Of a stretch of DNA of 64,000 nucleotides, positions 9,242-18,286 are shown one piece after another; within the stretch, counting starts at the first letter, position 1; every line of letters begins with the position of its first letter. A program made the translations under genes and the position numbers. Below the pieces are notes generated by a model. The model ran no database searches, had not been told where the DNA came from, and saw only the letters and a program-made list of their open reading frames with translations. This DNA comes from Pelagicoccus albus (GTDB lineage: Bacteria; Verrucomicrobiota; Verrucomicrobiia; Opitutales; Opitutaceae), in NCBI RefSeq assembly GCF_014230145.1, contig NZ_JACHVC010000006.1, positions 310,001 through 374,000 of the forward strand, read 5' to 3'.

Positions 9242-10348
9242 ATGAGACGATTTAGATCCGCCTTAGCAGTTGCCCTGTGTTGTTTCGCCCTTGCCGAACT
9301 TTTCGCCGAAAGTGTGTGGATTGCGGGCAAAGGTGGGATTTACCGGTCCGAACTCGATGGAGAAACAGGTGCCCTGACAACGCCGGAATTAAAACTCTCC
9401 TATGAATCCGGCAGCTTCTTGGCGATCCATCCTAGTTTGAATGTCATCTACTCATCCTATAGCGAGGGGAAACAGGGCGGATATGCCTCATTGGTTCCAA
9501 GTGACGCCTCCGATGGGCTCGAGCTTCAAAGTGTGCAGCTATTGAAGCCTGAAGCTAGAACGGCGTCACATCTCGCCGTAAGCTCGAACGGTAATTTGCT
9601 GGCCGGTGCGCACTACGGAAGCGAGTCGGCTTTTGTCAGCGAACTGGAGGAAGACGGCACTATTTCCGGTCGCCGCGTTCGTCTGAGCCAGGAGGGCTCA
9701 GGACCGATCAAATCTCAAGAACAGTCGCGTCCGCATTGGGTTCAGTTTACTCAAAACGACTCACAATTGCAGGTAGTGGACCTAGGAGCTGATCGGATCT
9801 GGACCTATCGGGTGGGAGCGTCTCTGGCAGATATCGTTTTGGAGCGGGAAGTCGCTTTGCCAATCGGGACCGGTCCGCGTCACATGTCGATATCTGAGGA
9901 AAACGGTTTGGCGTTTGTGAGCGGAGAACTTTCGCTCGATGTGGTGACACTTCGCTACGATCCGGAAAGCGGAAAGCTCGATCCTGCCCATTACATGCCT
10001 GCGATTCCCGAGAGAGGGATCCCCGGGCAACTAGCCCTCTCGGAAATTCAGGTGCATCCTAATGGGAACTTTCTCTATGTCGCAGTGCGAGGGCAGGACC
10101 TGATTGTCGTGTATCAAATCGACCATGACAAAGGCGATATCTCTTTGGTTGAGCGGCAAGACGCCACCGTTGAGTGGCCTCGTCATTTTACCATTAGTCA
10201 GGATGGCAAATGGCTCATAGTGGCGGGGAGGCGATCTGACGAATTGGCCACGTTTTGGATAAACCCATTTAATGGCGCTCTGGAACCAAGTGGTTCTAAA
10301 GTTTCGGTGCCGGAGCCAGTTTGCGTGCGGGCTTGGGGGCGACTCTAA
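9242..10348 (+). CDS. Lactonase-family seven-bladed beta-propeller protein (6-phosphogluconolactonase-like), exported
   Basis: A 368-residue protein with a signal peptide (cleavage likely after ELFAES, about residue 22). It has repeated propeller blades of the YbhE/Pgl type: FLAIHPSLNVIYSSY, HLAVSSNGNLLAGAHYGS, GTGPRHMSISEENGLAFVSGEL, IQVHPNGNFLYVAVRGQD and RHFTISQDGKWLIVAGRRSD. The cytoplasmic members hydrolyse 6-phosphogluconolactone. With an export signal this one is more likely a periplasmic lactonase of unknown substrate. The next gene begins 6 bp downstream, so the two are probably cotranscribed. Confidence 0.82.
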   Translation: MRRFRSALAVALCCFALAELFAESVWIAGKGGIYRSELDGETGALTTPELKLSYESGSFLAIHPSLNVIYSSYSEGKQGGYASLVPSDASDGLELQSVQLLKPEARTASHLAVSSNGNLLAGAHYGSESAFVSELEEDGTISGRRVRLSQEGSGPIKSQEQSRPHWVQFTQNDSQLQVVDLGADRIWTYRVGASLADIVLEREVALPIGTGPRHMSISEENGLAFVSGELSLDVVTLRYDPESGKLDPAHYMPAIPERGIPGQLALSEIQVHPNGNFLYVAVRGQDLIVVYQIDHDKGDISLVERQDATVEWPRHFTISQDGKWLIVAGRRSDELATFWINPFNGALEPSGSKVSVPEPVCVRAWGRL

Positions 10349-10354
10349 AGGCGT

Positions 10355-12463
10355 ATGGCAATTCAACTCGAGGATTTCGCCAAACAAGTCCTGTTTGGAA
10401 CCACGATGGAGGAAAAGTTAACTTTTCCTCGTGAGGAGATCGTGGATACCAAGCGTAGCTCGGCGATTAAAACGCCCAAAAAACTATCTCGGCCCAAACA
10501 CCTTGGCTTGTACGAAAAAGGTGTTCGGGCCAGCCACCCAAGCCAAGCCAAGCTCGTGGACGAGAAAGAACGCGGCCGTTTGCTGCATTTCTTTGGGAAT
10601 CACGAACTGTTGGCTACGGAGCTCATGGCTTTGGCGATCCTCAAATTCCCCGATGCTCCAGCCAGTTTTCGCCGAGGACTGCTAGAAACGCTCAAGGACG
10701 AGCAAGTTCATACCCAGCTTTATTTGCACCGGATGAAGCAGTGCGGAGTTGAATTTGGTGAGCTGCCTTTAAGTGATTACTTTTGGCGGAGCGTTTCGTC
10801 GATGGAGGATCCGCTGGACTACGTGACTCGTCTTTCCCTGACCTTTGAGCAGGCCAACCTCGACTATTCTCGCGAGTACGGGAAAGTCTTCTCACAAGTC
10901 GGTGACCGCCCGACAGCGAGAATCTTGGATCAAATCTACCGGGACGAAATCGATCATGTCGGCTTTGGTCTGAAATGGTTTCGCCGCTGGAAGGCGGAAG
11001 GCAAAACCGATTGGGAAGCTTTCAGGGAACGTTTGGTTTTTCCACTATCACCTGCCCGGGCGAAAGGGAATTTCTATAACAAGCAAGGGCGTAGCGATGC
11101 GGGACTTGATGATTCGTTTATAAATGATCTGGAGGTTTTTAGCCAGTCGCGAGGGCGAACACCTTTTGTGTATTGGTTCAACCCTGACGCGGAACGATTC
11201 GCGGCCATGGATTGCGCTGAGGATGTCTCATGTTCCCAGTTGCAGCGCGACTTGTCCTTCCTGCCCGCTTTCCTAGCGGGCAAGGACGATATCCTTGTCA
11301 CTCCTGAATTGCCGGATGCAGATTTTAGACGCTCCGTTCAAGCGGCAGGCTTTGAATTGCCGGAAGTATTCCGAGCGAGTTTAGTTGGGTCGCCGACTGC
11401 TCCGGAGTTTGATCGCAAGATTGGCGATCTGCGTCCTTGGGCTTGGAGTCCCGATAGCGTAGCCTTTTTCGAGGCGAATCTCGGAGAGCTTACCAAAGCA
11501 GTCGAAGCCAAGGAACTCTGGAATCCTTCCTTGCGGAAGTTGTATTCAAAATCTTGGAGCTTGGATATCGCGAAGCACTTGGCTAAGGCTGATAAGAGTG
11601 CGGATTGGTTCGCTCCTTCAGAATCCCTTGGGACAACTGTGAATTCGATCGACGCTCTACAGCGTGCCCGCGAAGTATTTGCCGAGAAAGGCTATCGAAA
11701 TATTGTTTGCAAGGCATCGTTCGGTACTGCTGCCAATGCCAATCGATGTGTCATGGAGAAAGATACGCTGGATGGACGCCTTCGCGACTGGGCGGAGAAT
11801 GTCCTCCAAGAGCAAGGCGAGCTAATTGTCGAACCTTGGCTCGATCGTGTATTCGATTTTTCAGTGCAAATGGAATTTCGCGACGGGGTGTTGCGTTGTT
11901 TAGGATACACTAGGCTTTTGAACAATGCTCGTGGGCAATTTCGGGGAATTGTAACCGATGGCTTTTGCTCAGGGCTTCCTTCGGAGCACGTTAAGTTCAT
12001 CATGCGGAGAACCGATGGCCGGCCGCGAGTCTACCACTGGTACGAACAAACGCTGGCTCCACTTCTGCAGCAGAAGCTTTCTGAGGCGGGTTTCCAGGGA
12101 CCGCTCGGAGTCGATGCGTTTATATTTCGAGATGCTCAGGGACAGCTTCGGCTTAAGCCTGTGGTGGAAATCAATCCTCGCTATACCATGGGACGAGTCG
12201 CTTTGGAGCTGGGTCGAAACAATGCGGCCACGTCGGTGGGGCTATTTGAAATAGTATCCCGATCACAGGCCAAGAAATGTGGGTTTTCCAACCTGGCCGA
12301 TTATGCTTCCAACCTAGCGGAGAAAAATCCTGTAAGACTAAGCGAAGAGAAAAAGCCCCGCCTGAAGTCTGGAAGCTTTCCCGTTAGCGATCCCACATCG
12401 GGCAAACAGTTTTTAGCCTTGTATCATGTGCGGGAAAATTATGGCGAACTACCGCTCGCTTGA
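10355..12463 (+). CDS. DUF455 ferritin-like domain fused to an ATP-grasp domain
   Basis: A 702-residue two-part protein. Residues about 65-215 look like a DUF455/MiaE-related four-helix bundle with a full set of diiron ligands: Glu in NHELLATEL, E116/H119 in DEQVH, E165 in FEQANLDY and E198/H201 in DEIDH. Residues about 430-640 carry ATP-grasp hallmarks: the loop KASFGTAANAN, the acidic IVEPWLDRVFDFSVQ, GPLGVDAFIF and the Mg-binding VVEINPR (605-609). The combination suggests an oxidative enzyme coupled to an ATP-dependent ligase; no product can be named. The protein has no signal peptide and is therefore cytoplasmic. It lies between a lactonase-family gene and a PGPGW membrane-protein gene in a tight run. 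Confidence 0.8.
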   Translation: MAIQLEDFAKQVLFGTTMEEKLTFPREEIVDTKRSSAIKTPKKLSRPKHLGLYEKGVRASHPSQAKLVDEKERGRLLHFFGNHELLATELMALAILKFPDAPASFRRGLLETLKDEQVHTQLYLHRMKQCGVEFGELPLSDYFWRSVSSMEDPLDYVTRLSLTFEQANLDYSREYGKVFSQVGDRPTARILDQIYRDEIDHVGFGLKWFRRWKAEGKTDWEAFRERLVFPLSPARAKGNFYNKQGRSDAGLDDSFINDLEVFSQSRGRTPFVYWFNPDAERFAAMDCAEDVSCSQLQRDLSFLPAFLAGKDDILVTPELPDADFRRSVQAAGFELPEVFRASLVGSPTAPEFDRKIGDLRPWAWSPDSVAFFEANLGELTKAVEAKELWNPSLRKLYSKSWSLDIAKHLAKADKSADWFAPSESLGTTVNSIDALQRAREVFAEKGYRNIVCKASFGTAANANRCVMEKDTLDGRLRDWAENVLQEQGELIVEPWLDRVFDFSVQMEFRDGVLRCLGYTRLLNNARGQFRGIVTDGFCSGLPSEHVKFIMRRTDGRPRVYHWYEQTLAPLLQQKLSEAGFQGPLGVDAFIFRDAQGQLRLKPVVEINPRYTMGRVALELGRNNAATSVGLFEIVSRSQAKKCGFSNLADYASNLAEKNPVRLSEEKKPRLKSGSFPVSDPTSGKQFLALYHVRENYGELPLA

Positions 12464-12468
12464 CGCCG

Positions 12469-12891
12469 ATGCAGGATATTTGGGATCAAGTTTTTACGTT
12501 CCTCGAGGAAGAGCAGTCGATCGTGGCGTGGACGGTAGGACTTAGCGTTCTTACCTTTATCGGATCTCTCATAGCCGTACCAATCGTTGTGATACAGATG
12601 AGGCCGGATTTCTTTGTTCGGGAAAAAGGGCAAGGCGGACCGCTCACGGCATGGCGGCTTGTGCGACGGGTCGCCAAAAATATTTTGGGAGCTCTCCTTC
12701 TCTTGGCAGGAATCGCAATGCTGGTGCTTCCCGGGCAAGGTCTATTAACCATAGCGTTGGGACTGAGCCTCTTGGATTTTCCTGGAAAGCGGGACTTGCA
12801 GCTCAAGCTGGTCCGAATGAAAGGCGTTAGTGGATCCATTGATTGGATACGAAAAAAGGCGGAAAAACCGCCTTTGGAATTGCCTCACTGA
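12469..12891 (+). CDS. PGPGW-family putative membrane protein
   Basis: A 140-residue protein with two hydrophobic segments (about 20-42 and 75-100). The family signature is AMLVLPGQGLLTIALGLSLLDFPGKR, given here in condensed form by its core LPGQGLL and LDFPGK. Members are small membrane proteins of unknown role. The start is uncertain: a TTG at 12460 overlaps the stop of the upstream gene, and the ATG at 12469 is 5 bp after that stop. I prefer the ATG. Its last 7 bp overlap the convergent ychJ-like gene. Confidence 0.78.
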   Translation: MQDIWDQVFTFLEEEQSIVAWTVGLSVLTFIGSLIAVPIVVIQMRPDFFVREKGQGGPLTAWRLVRRVAKNILGALLLLAGIAMLVLPGQGLLTIALGLSLLDFPGKRDLQLKLVRMKGVSGSIDWIRKKAEKPPLELPH

Positions 12892-13325
12892 GTTGTGGAG
12901 CCTTTTCCGTCCAAGTACTTCCAATTCCCCTTGTGTCGCTTGAAGCGCGATAGCTCGTGCAGCTCGTAGGGTTCGCCCTTGTGAAAGTACTCGGCGATAA
13001 ACTCTACCTTGCCGCGTTTATCCTTTGGGCCGCCTTGACTGACATTTAGGATGGTGAGGAAACTCCAATTCGCGTCGTTGATATTTTCCTCCAATTCCTT
13101 GCGAAGGCCCGGATCTCGCGTGTCAGGATGTGTAGTCTCTACAAGAAAATCGACCTTGCGGAAAAAGTAGGCGCTGTAGCGTGCTCGCATGAGCTGCTCG
13201 GCTGTTTCCGGCTTTTTCTTTCCGTGATGGATGGGCTGGCAGCAGATCCTGTAATTCAGCTGGCTTTTGCAAGGGCACAGGGAGGATTCCCGTTCGGTGG
13301 GAATCCGTTTCTTCACTTCACTCAT
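12885..13325 (-). CDS. YchJ-family protein (SEC-C plus NTF2-like domain)
   Basis: A 146-residue YchJ-like protein. The N-terminus carries the metal-binding Cys pattern CPCKSQLNYRICCQP. The YchJ-specific stretch AEQLMRARYSAYFFRKVDFL follows, then a short NTF2-like fold with VEFIAEYFHKGEPYELHE. The SEC-C Cys cluster is complete if the final Cys pair is counted. The cellular function of the family is unknown, although SEC-C motifs resemble the zinc-binding tail of SecA. It converges on the PGPGW gene with a 7-bp tail overlap. Confidence 0.88.
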   Translation of the reverse strand: MSEVKKRIPTERESSLCPCKSQLNYRICCQPIHHGKKKPETAEQLMRARYSAYFFRKVDFLVETTHPDTRDPGLRKELEENINDANWSFLTILNVSQGGPKDKRGKVEFIAEYFHKGEPYELHELSRFKRHKGNWKYLDGKGSTTQ

Positions 13326-13394
13326 AGGGCTGGGATGAAGGCTTGTTGATGAGATGTGAAGCCCGAAGAGCGCTGAATTGGAAATATGGGTAGG

Positions 13395-14699
13395 CTAAGC
13401 CTCGTTCTCGAATTCGGGTTCGCCCTTGTAAAAGAAGGTATGGCGGGCCCGGACTTGGCGAAGCTCGACCTGATACGTCTCCGAATTGTCTGCCTTGGAA
13501 AACTCGATGGTGGCGGACTTATCAGCCGTAACGAAATTTCCCTCCGCGGTGGGGAAAAACTCTATCGGATCGCGGTCACCTTTTCTCCAAAGCAGTGAGT
13601 CCGACTCGATGAAGAACACTCTATTCGCGTGTCCTTCGTCGCCGTAAGTGCCGACAAAGTCTTCGAAATCGGTTATTTGGTAATTTTCCAATGGCTCCGG
13701 AGCGACGAAGGGGTCCTTCGCGTATTCCTCATTGACCAGCTTTTGCTTCTTTACGGCTTCTATGGCGCGGCCCTGTTTGTCGCCTCCAATCAGTTTGCCC
13801 TTTGGCATCTGCGACTCTATATAAACGGCTCCGAGAGCCTCTACGTCGCCGGGGTGAAATCGTTCTTCGTTCTCGTTGAGGATGGACCAGTAGAGGACTC
13901 CTTTTCTGAGGCCCTCGAAGGCGTCTTTAATAATCGGCTTGAAGGTGGCGATCGCTCCGCGAGCCAAAACTCGTTTGATCGGCCCTAGGTTTCCCTCCTC
14001 GAAGGCCAGGGGAAGCACTTCCTTAAGCACGGCGTTGAAAGAGTTGCGAGGGGGCAGGTAGAAGACCCATTTGAAATCCTGGAAATCCTGCTTTTGCAGG
14101 TCGTCCACCTTCAGCTCCGACAAGCGAAGGTCGAAGCGCTCCGGATCGAATTCATCTTCCCATGCCATCACGTAGAGTTGGGCAGCCACAGGCGTGAGCG
14201 GCATTGGGAAAGCGTCTATGAGAGTTCTAGGGTCGATGGGCATATCCTCGTCTTCCTGTTCTTCATCCGGATTGAAGTTGAGCTTCTCTTTCCATTTTTC
14301 GAATGAACGCTCCAATTCTTCGGCTATCTTTTTCAACTCAGGGTTGGAGCCCGGAGCATGAGCCTTTTCGGTGAACTTTTCGAAGAGATTGATAGGGTGT
14401 GTCTCTCCGGATCTCCCGATGATGACCAGTCCCGGACCCGGTGTGCCTTCCAGTGTTTCATAGGCGACTTCGACCACCTTGTGCGCAAATTTGGTCGCGT
14501 AGCGTCGGTCGGAACCGTTGCGGGCAAAAACGGTTATGGGGATCTCTTGCCCTGTCACGGTGATGGGCTCGAGTTCGTAATAGTCGCGGAAGTCCCGCGC
14601 TTTGGGAGCCGCGGTCAAAGACTCGGGCAGAATCGTGAAAATCGAAAAGAGAGCAACAAGGGAGGCTTTCTTGAACGTGGTATAGAGTAGGGATCGCAT
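13395..14699 (-). CDS. Exported protein of unknown function
   Basis: A 434-residue protein that I do not recognise. A signal peptide spans about residues 1-30 (LVALFSIFTILPESLTAA). A charged linker at about 130-155 contains a run of acidic residues (PDEEQEDEDMP). The C-terminal third contains ITDFEDFVGTYGDEGHANRVFF, followed by a lipocalin-like alternation of short strands ending in VELRQVRARHTFFYKG. There are no catalytic motifs and no transmembrane segments after the signal, so it is probably periplasmic. It stands alone between the ychJ-like gene and the methyltransferase gene, with no clear operon partner. Confidence 0.72.
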   Translation of the reverse strand: MRSLLYTTFKKASLVALFSIFTILPESLTAAPKARDFRDYYELEPITVTGQEIPITVFARNGSDRRYATKFAHKVVEVAYETLEGTPGPGLVIIGRSGETHPINLFEKFTEKAHAPGSNPELKKIAEELERSFEKWKEKLNFNPDEEQEDEDMPIDPRTLIDAFPMPLTPVAAQLYVMAWEDEFDPERFDLRLSELKVDDLQKQDFQDFKWVFYLPPRNSFNAVLKEVLPLAFEEGNLGPIKRVLARGAIATFKPIIKDAFEGLRKGVLYWSILNENEERFHPGDVEALGAVYIESQMPKGKLIGGDKQGRAIEAVKKQKLVNEEYAKDPFVAPEPLENYQITDFEDFVGTYGDEGHANRVFFIESDSLLWRKGDRDPIEFFPTAEGNFVTADKSATIEFSKADNSETYQVELRQVRARHTFFYKGEPEFENEA

Positions 14700-14842
14700 G
14701 GTGTAGGCGGAAGAGATTGATTCGGATGTTCAGTTGCCTGCTCTACCCAAAATGGATGTTCTGGTTTCAAGAAATCTGAGGATTTTCGGCTTAAAGGCAG
14801 TATCGTGCAATTAAAGTTGCCTTGGCAAATCGGAGTGAGCAG

Positions 14843-15787
14843 ATGGTTGCCGTGGATTTCTATTTCGAAAGTTACGCTGAGCTAGGGTTGCAACGTTACA
14901 TGGTTTCTGACCGTCCCAGGACAGACGCCTTTGCTGCGGCCATCAAAGAAGCCTTGAGTGGCGGCGAGACCGTGATCGATGTCGGGACCGGTTCCGGACT
15001 CCTAGCTATGCTGGCGGCGAAAGCGGGGGCCAAAAAGGTCTACGCGTTAGACCAATCCGCTGTGGCTGCGGCCGCTCGCGAGACGGTAGAGCGAAATGGC
15101 ATGAGCGAGACGATCGAGGTGATCAATGGAAACGCGGCGGATTTCCAGCTCATGGAGCCGGTCGATCTCATCGTCAGCGAATGGCTGGGGCATTTCGGAT
15201 TTGCCGAAACGATGCTCGACGACGTTATCGATTGCCGAGATGCGAATCTAAAAGAAGGCGGCCGTATGCTGCCTTGTGGCGTTGAGTTGAAACTAGCCCC
15301 GGTTGACTCGCATGTGCTCTACGTAGAGGAAGGGCCGGGCTTTTGGAAGGAACCCTTGCACGGGATCGATTTTTCCCATCTCGAACGGCGAGAGCTCGAG
15401 CAGGCCTTGGCCATCAAAACTACAATTCCGGCCCGCGACATGATCGCGGAACCGCAGAGTCTCGTGAAGCTGGATCTTGCCAAAGCCAGCAAGGAAGACG
15501 TTTGGCAACATGGTCAGCTCGAATTCGAGATAGAAGAGGATCGGGTGCTCAACGGATTTGCCGGCTGGTTTGTGGCGGAACTAACTCCGACAGTCGTGTT
15601 GGACACGGGTCCGGAACAGGAAACGACCCACTGGATGCAGACCTATTTCGCTTGGGAGCCGACGCCGGTTAAGAAAGGGGAGCGGATCACGCTAAAGTAC
15701 GATTTGATTCGTCATCCGGTGGAGCGACGCAGCCTCCTTATGAGCATGACTCTTAAGGAAAAGACGTACTCCTTTTTGGTCGGTTAG
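14843..15787 (+). CDS. Protein arginine methyltransferase (PRMT)-like class I SAM methyltransferase
   Basis: A 314-residue SAM-dependent methyltransferase with the full PRMT signature set, which is rare in bacteria. It opens with FYFESYAELGLQRYM (the YFxSY region), then SAM motif I VIDVGTGSGLLAMLAAKAG and a motif II acidic end YALD. The double-E loop SEWLGHFGFAETML has two Glu nine residues apart, as in PRMT1. A beta-barrel half follows, with the THW loop THWMQTYFAWEPTPVKKGE. The ATG at 14843 follows a GGAG seven bases upstream. An open TTG seven codons earlier is less likely. Arginine methylation of proteins is inferred from the motifs; the substrate is unknown. Confidence 0.83.
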   Translation: MVAVDFYFESYAELGLQRYMVSDRPRTDAFAAAIKEALSGGETVIDVGTGSGLLAMLAAKAGAKKVYALDQSAVAAAARETVERNGMSETIEVINGNAADFQLMEPVDLIVSEWLGHFGFAETMLDDVIDCRDANLKEGGRMLPCGVELKLAPVDSHVLYVEEGPGFWKEPLHGIDFSHLERRELEQALAIKTTIPARDMIAEPQSLVKLDLAKASKEDVWQHGQLEFEIEEDRVLNGFAGWFVAELTPTVVLDTGPEQETTHWMQTYFAWEPTPVKKGERITLKYDLIRHPVERRSLLMSMTLKEKTYSFLVG

Positions 15788-15964
15788 TGGGATCAGGGTA
15801 ACGCTCTAGCTAAGAAGCTAGGCTTGGTCATTAGGTCCGCTTAATACCGTGCTGGCGGATCTTAAACATTAGCTATTTTCCTGAAATCGGATATCTTTTC
15901 GGGAAGAAGGCGAGAGCTGCATCCTAGTGGCTTGGCCAGATGTGAACCCCATACCTCACTAACG

Positions 15965-16168
15965 ATGTTAAAAGAAAGAGTCGTCAAAAAATCCTGCAAC
16001 GCCGTGCACGGCGAGGTCACCTTGGAGATAGCAAGTTCTGAGAATGACAACACTGGGTATGAAAGCGTTAGCATGATCAAGGATTGCGATTCCTGCCACA
16101 AGTGCGGAGTCAAAACCGAAAGCGGCATGCATTGGTCGCGTTGCGTCTTTTACGGCAAAGCGCTCTAG
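15965..16168 (+). CDS. Small Cys-rich protein, possible zinc ribbon
   Basis: A 67-codon frame starting at ATG 15965. It contains an N-terminal KKSCNAVHGEVTLEI and a C-terminal cluster DCDSCHKCG with a final SRC, giving five Cys in all. Spacings of the CxxCxxC...C type suggest metal binding. Nothing overlaps it on either strand, and it fills an otherwise empty interval between two genes. The frame stays open upstream to 15932, but that start is less attractive. I do not recognise a family; coding status is probable rather than certain. Confidence 0.5.
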   Translation: MLKERVVKKSCNAVHGEVTLEIASSENDNTGYESVSMIKDCDSCHKCGVKTESGMHWSRCVFYGKAL

Positions 16169-16264
16169 CGTAGTTCGGTCCCAAGATTGATCGTTTCGCT
16201 CTGTCGGTGTCTAGCGTCTCGACTGGACACCGCCGGCGATGCGTCGCTAAAACTTGGCTCGATA

Positions 16265-17236
16265 ATGAACGAGCGGTTTTACGACAACATTTGCCAGGTT
16301 CTGGGAGCGACTGAAATCCGAGAGATCGAAGAAATCCAAAGCCTCTGGAGCGGGTATGGAAAGATAGCCCGCTACAAGGTCATCGATGGGCCGGTCGATT
16401 CTGTAGTCCTAAAACTGGTACGTTTTCCCAACGAGACTGACCATCCCCGTGGATGGAACACGAGTTTCTCGCACGAGCGGAAAGTGAAATCCTACCAAGT
16501 GGAGTCTCATTGGTATTCAAATTACAGTGAGCTCAGTACCGCCCGTTTGCCGAAGTGCTTCGCCACGGATTCGGTGGGGGCCGAGATGATGTTAGCCTTA
16601 GAGGATCTCGATGCGGTCGGATTCTCGAAAAGGCTATCGGCTCCTTCCATCGATGAGATGTTTCTCTGTCTAACCTGGCTCGCCGAGTTTCACGCCAGCT
16701 TTATGGGAAAGGATTGCTCGGGTTTATGGGAGAAGGGGACGTATTGGCATTTGGATACGCGGCCAGATGAGTTGGAGGTTTTGGACGATTTGGCTCTTAA
16801 GGCAGCAGCTCAGGCTCTCGATGACAAGTTAGAGAACTGCAGATTCAAAACGGTGGTCCATGGCGATGCCAAGTTGGCCAATTTCTGTTTCGCTGAGGAT
16901 TCAAGCTCGGTTGCGGCGGTAGACTTCCAATACGTCGGAGGCGGCTGTGGCATGAAAGATTTGGCCTATTTCGTAGGAAGTTGCTTGCGGGAGGACGACT
17001 GCGAACGTTTCGAAACGATATTGCTAGATCGTTATTTCCTGGAATTGAAGAAAGCCCTCCAGAGATTTCAGCCTCATGTTGATCCAGACGAGGTTGAGGA
17101 CGAGTGGCGGAGTTTGTATCCAGTTGCCTGGACAGACTTTCATCGATTCATCAAGGGCTGGAGCCCAGGCCACTGGAAGGTGCACAGCTATAGCGAGCGA
17201 ATCGCACGTCAGGTATTGGAAAGACTTCGCGTATGA
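16265..17236 (+). CDS. Aminoglycoside/choline-kinase-like phosphotransferase (EcKinase/DUF1679-like)
   Basis: A 323-residue small-molecule kinase of the protein-kinase-like fold. The N-lobe includes [20 protein letters not shown], with a candidate ATP-binding Lys, and [12 protein letters not shown]. The catalytic loop is [13 protein letters not shown] and the metal site is [20 protein letters not shown]. This resembles the ecdysteroid-kinase-like branch more than antibiotic kinases. The ATG at 16265 is preferred over an upstream in-frame start at 16187, which would add an atypical Cys-rich leader. The gene overlaps the following phosphatase gene by an ATGA, so the pair is translationally coupled; the two may act on the same phosphorylated metabolite. 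Confidence 0.8.
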   Translation: MNERFYDNICQVLGATEIREIEEIQSLWSGYGKIARYKVIDGPVDSVVLKLVRFPNETDHPRGWNTSFSHERKVKSYQVESHWYSNYSELSTARLPKCFATDSVGAEMMLALEDLDAVGFSKRLSAPSIDEMFLCLTWLAEFHASFMGKDCSGLWEKGTYWHLDTRPDELEVLDDLALKAAAQALDDKLENCRFKTVVHGDAKLANFCFAEDSSSVAAVDFQYVGGGCGMKDLAYFVGSCLREDDCERFETILLDRYFLELKKALQRFQPHVDPDEVEDEWRSLYPVAWTDFHRFIKGWSPGHWKVHSYSERIARQVLERLRV

Positions 17237-18129
17237 AATTGGAATCACAACAACTCACCGAGCTACGAGAAATAGCCTGTCGAGCAGCGGAAACTGCGGG
17301 AGCATACATCCAGTCTCGGGCAGGAGGAGACTACGAAGTAGAGCGCAAAAAGGGAGGAGATACCTTGGCCTCGCAAGTGGTGACTGAGGTGGACCGACAT
17401 GCCCAGGACATCATCTTATCTGAACTGAAGGGGAGCATAAATCGTTATGATCTAGCGGTTTTAAGCGAAGAAAGCGCGGACGATGGGAGTCGGCTTCGGA
17501 AGGACTATTTTTGGTGTATCGATCCGCTCGATGGAACCTTGGCCTTTACGGAAGGAGAAAGTGGATACGCTGTGGTTATTGCTTTGGTGGCTCGCTCCGG
17601 AGAGCCGATGATCGGAGTGATCTTTGATCCGATAGAAGGTGTACTATATGATGGTTTGAAGGGAGAGGGGCTGCGCAAGAATGGTCAGTCATGGAATCCG
17701 CTCGGCGATGCTGCCAACAAAGAGGTTTTTCATTTTGTGAGTGACCGAAGCCTTTTGAATCAACCGAATTTTCCGGAGATCGAAGAGGAGATTAAACGTT
17801 TTTGCGACGCCGAGGGCTATGGACGGTTTGAGAGGAGATCGCATGGAGGAGGAGCGATGAATGCTATTTGGGCCTTGGAAACTGGATCGGGTACTTACTT
17901 TAAGTTTCCCAAAAAAGTGGAAGGAGGTGGAAGCCTCTGGGATTTCGCAGCCTCAAGTTGCATCTACAATGAAGCAGGAGCTATCGCTACGAACGTATAC
18001 GGAGGAGACTTAGAGCTCAATCGCGAGGATACGACTTTCATGAATCGGGGAGGGGTGCTTTTCGCGACCGATCCACGTATCGCTGAGATGGCGCGGAGCC
18101 TTGTTGAGAGGTGGACCATAACCGCCTAA
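17233..18129 (+). CDS. Inositol monophosphatase/CysQ-superfamily phosphatase
   Basis: A 298-residue Mg-dependent phosphatase of the IMPase superfamily. Metal-binding motifs are in order: LSEESADD (about 79-86), [15 protein letters not shown] (about 94-108) and the C-terminal [20 protein letters not shown]. Members hydrolyse inositol phosphates, 3'(2')-phosphoadenosine phosphates or sugar bisphosphates; the sequence alone does not decide which. Its ATG overlaps the stop of the kinase gene upstream, suggesting one operon with a shared pathway. Confidence 0.88.
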   Translation: MKLESQQLTELREIACRAAETAGAYIQSRAGGDYEVERKKGGDTLASQVVTEVDRHAQDIILSELKGSINRYDLAVLSEESADDGSRLRKDYFWCIDPLDGTLAFTEGESGYAVVIALVARSGEPMIGVIFDPIEGVLYDGLKGEGLRKNGQSWNPLGDAANKEVFHFVSDRSLLNQPNFPEIEEEIKRFCDAEGYGRFERRSHGGGAMNAIWALETGSGTYFKFPKKVEGGGSLWDFAASSCIYNEAGAIATNVYGGDLELNREDTTFMNRGGVLFATDPRIAEMARSLVERWTITA

Positions 18130-18286
18130 GTGAAAGCATTTAAGAGATGTTCTTGTTTTCAAAGATGCTCGCTCGTTTATGAGATGATCGAGAGATTTTT
18201 CCGTAATTAGGCGCAACGGATATTAGGCTTAATTCGTCAGGCAGCCGGAGGTTTCAGGAGACCTGGAGCCCGATTCTCTAGCTGTT

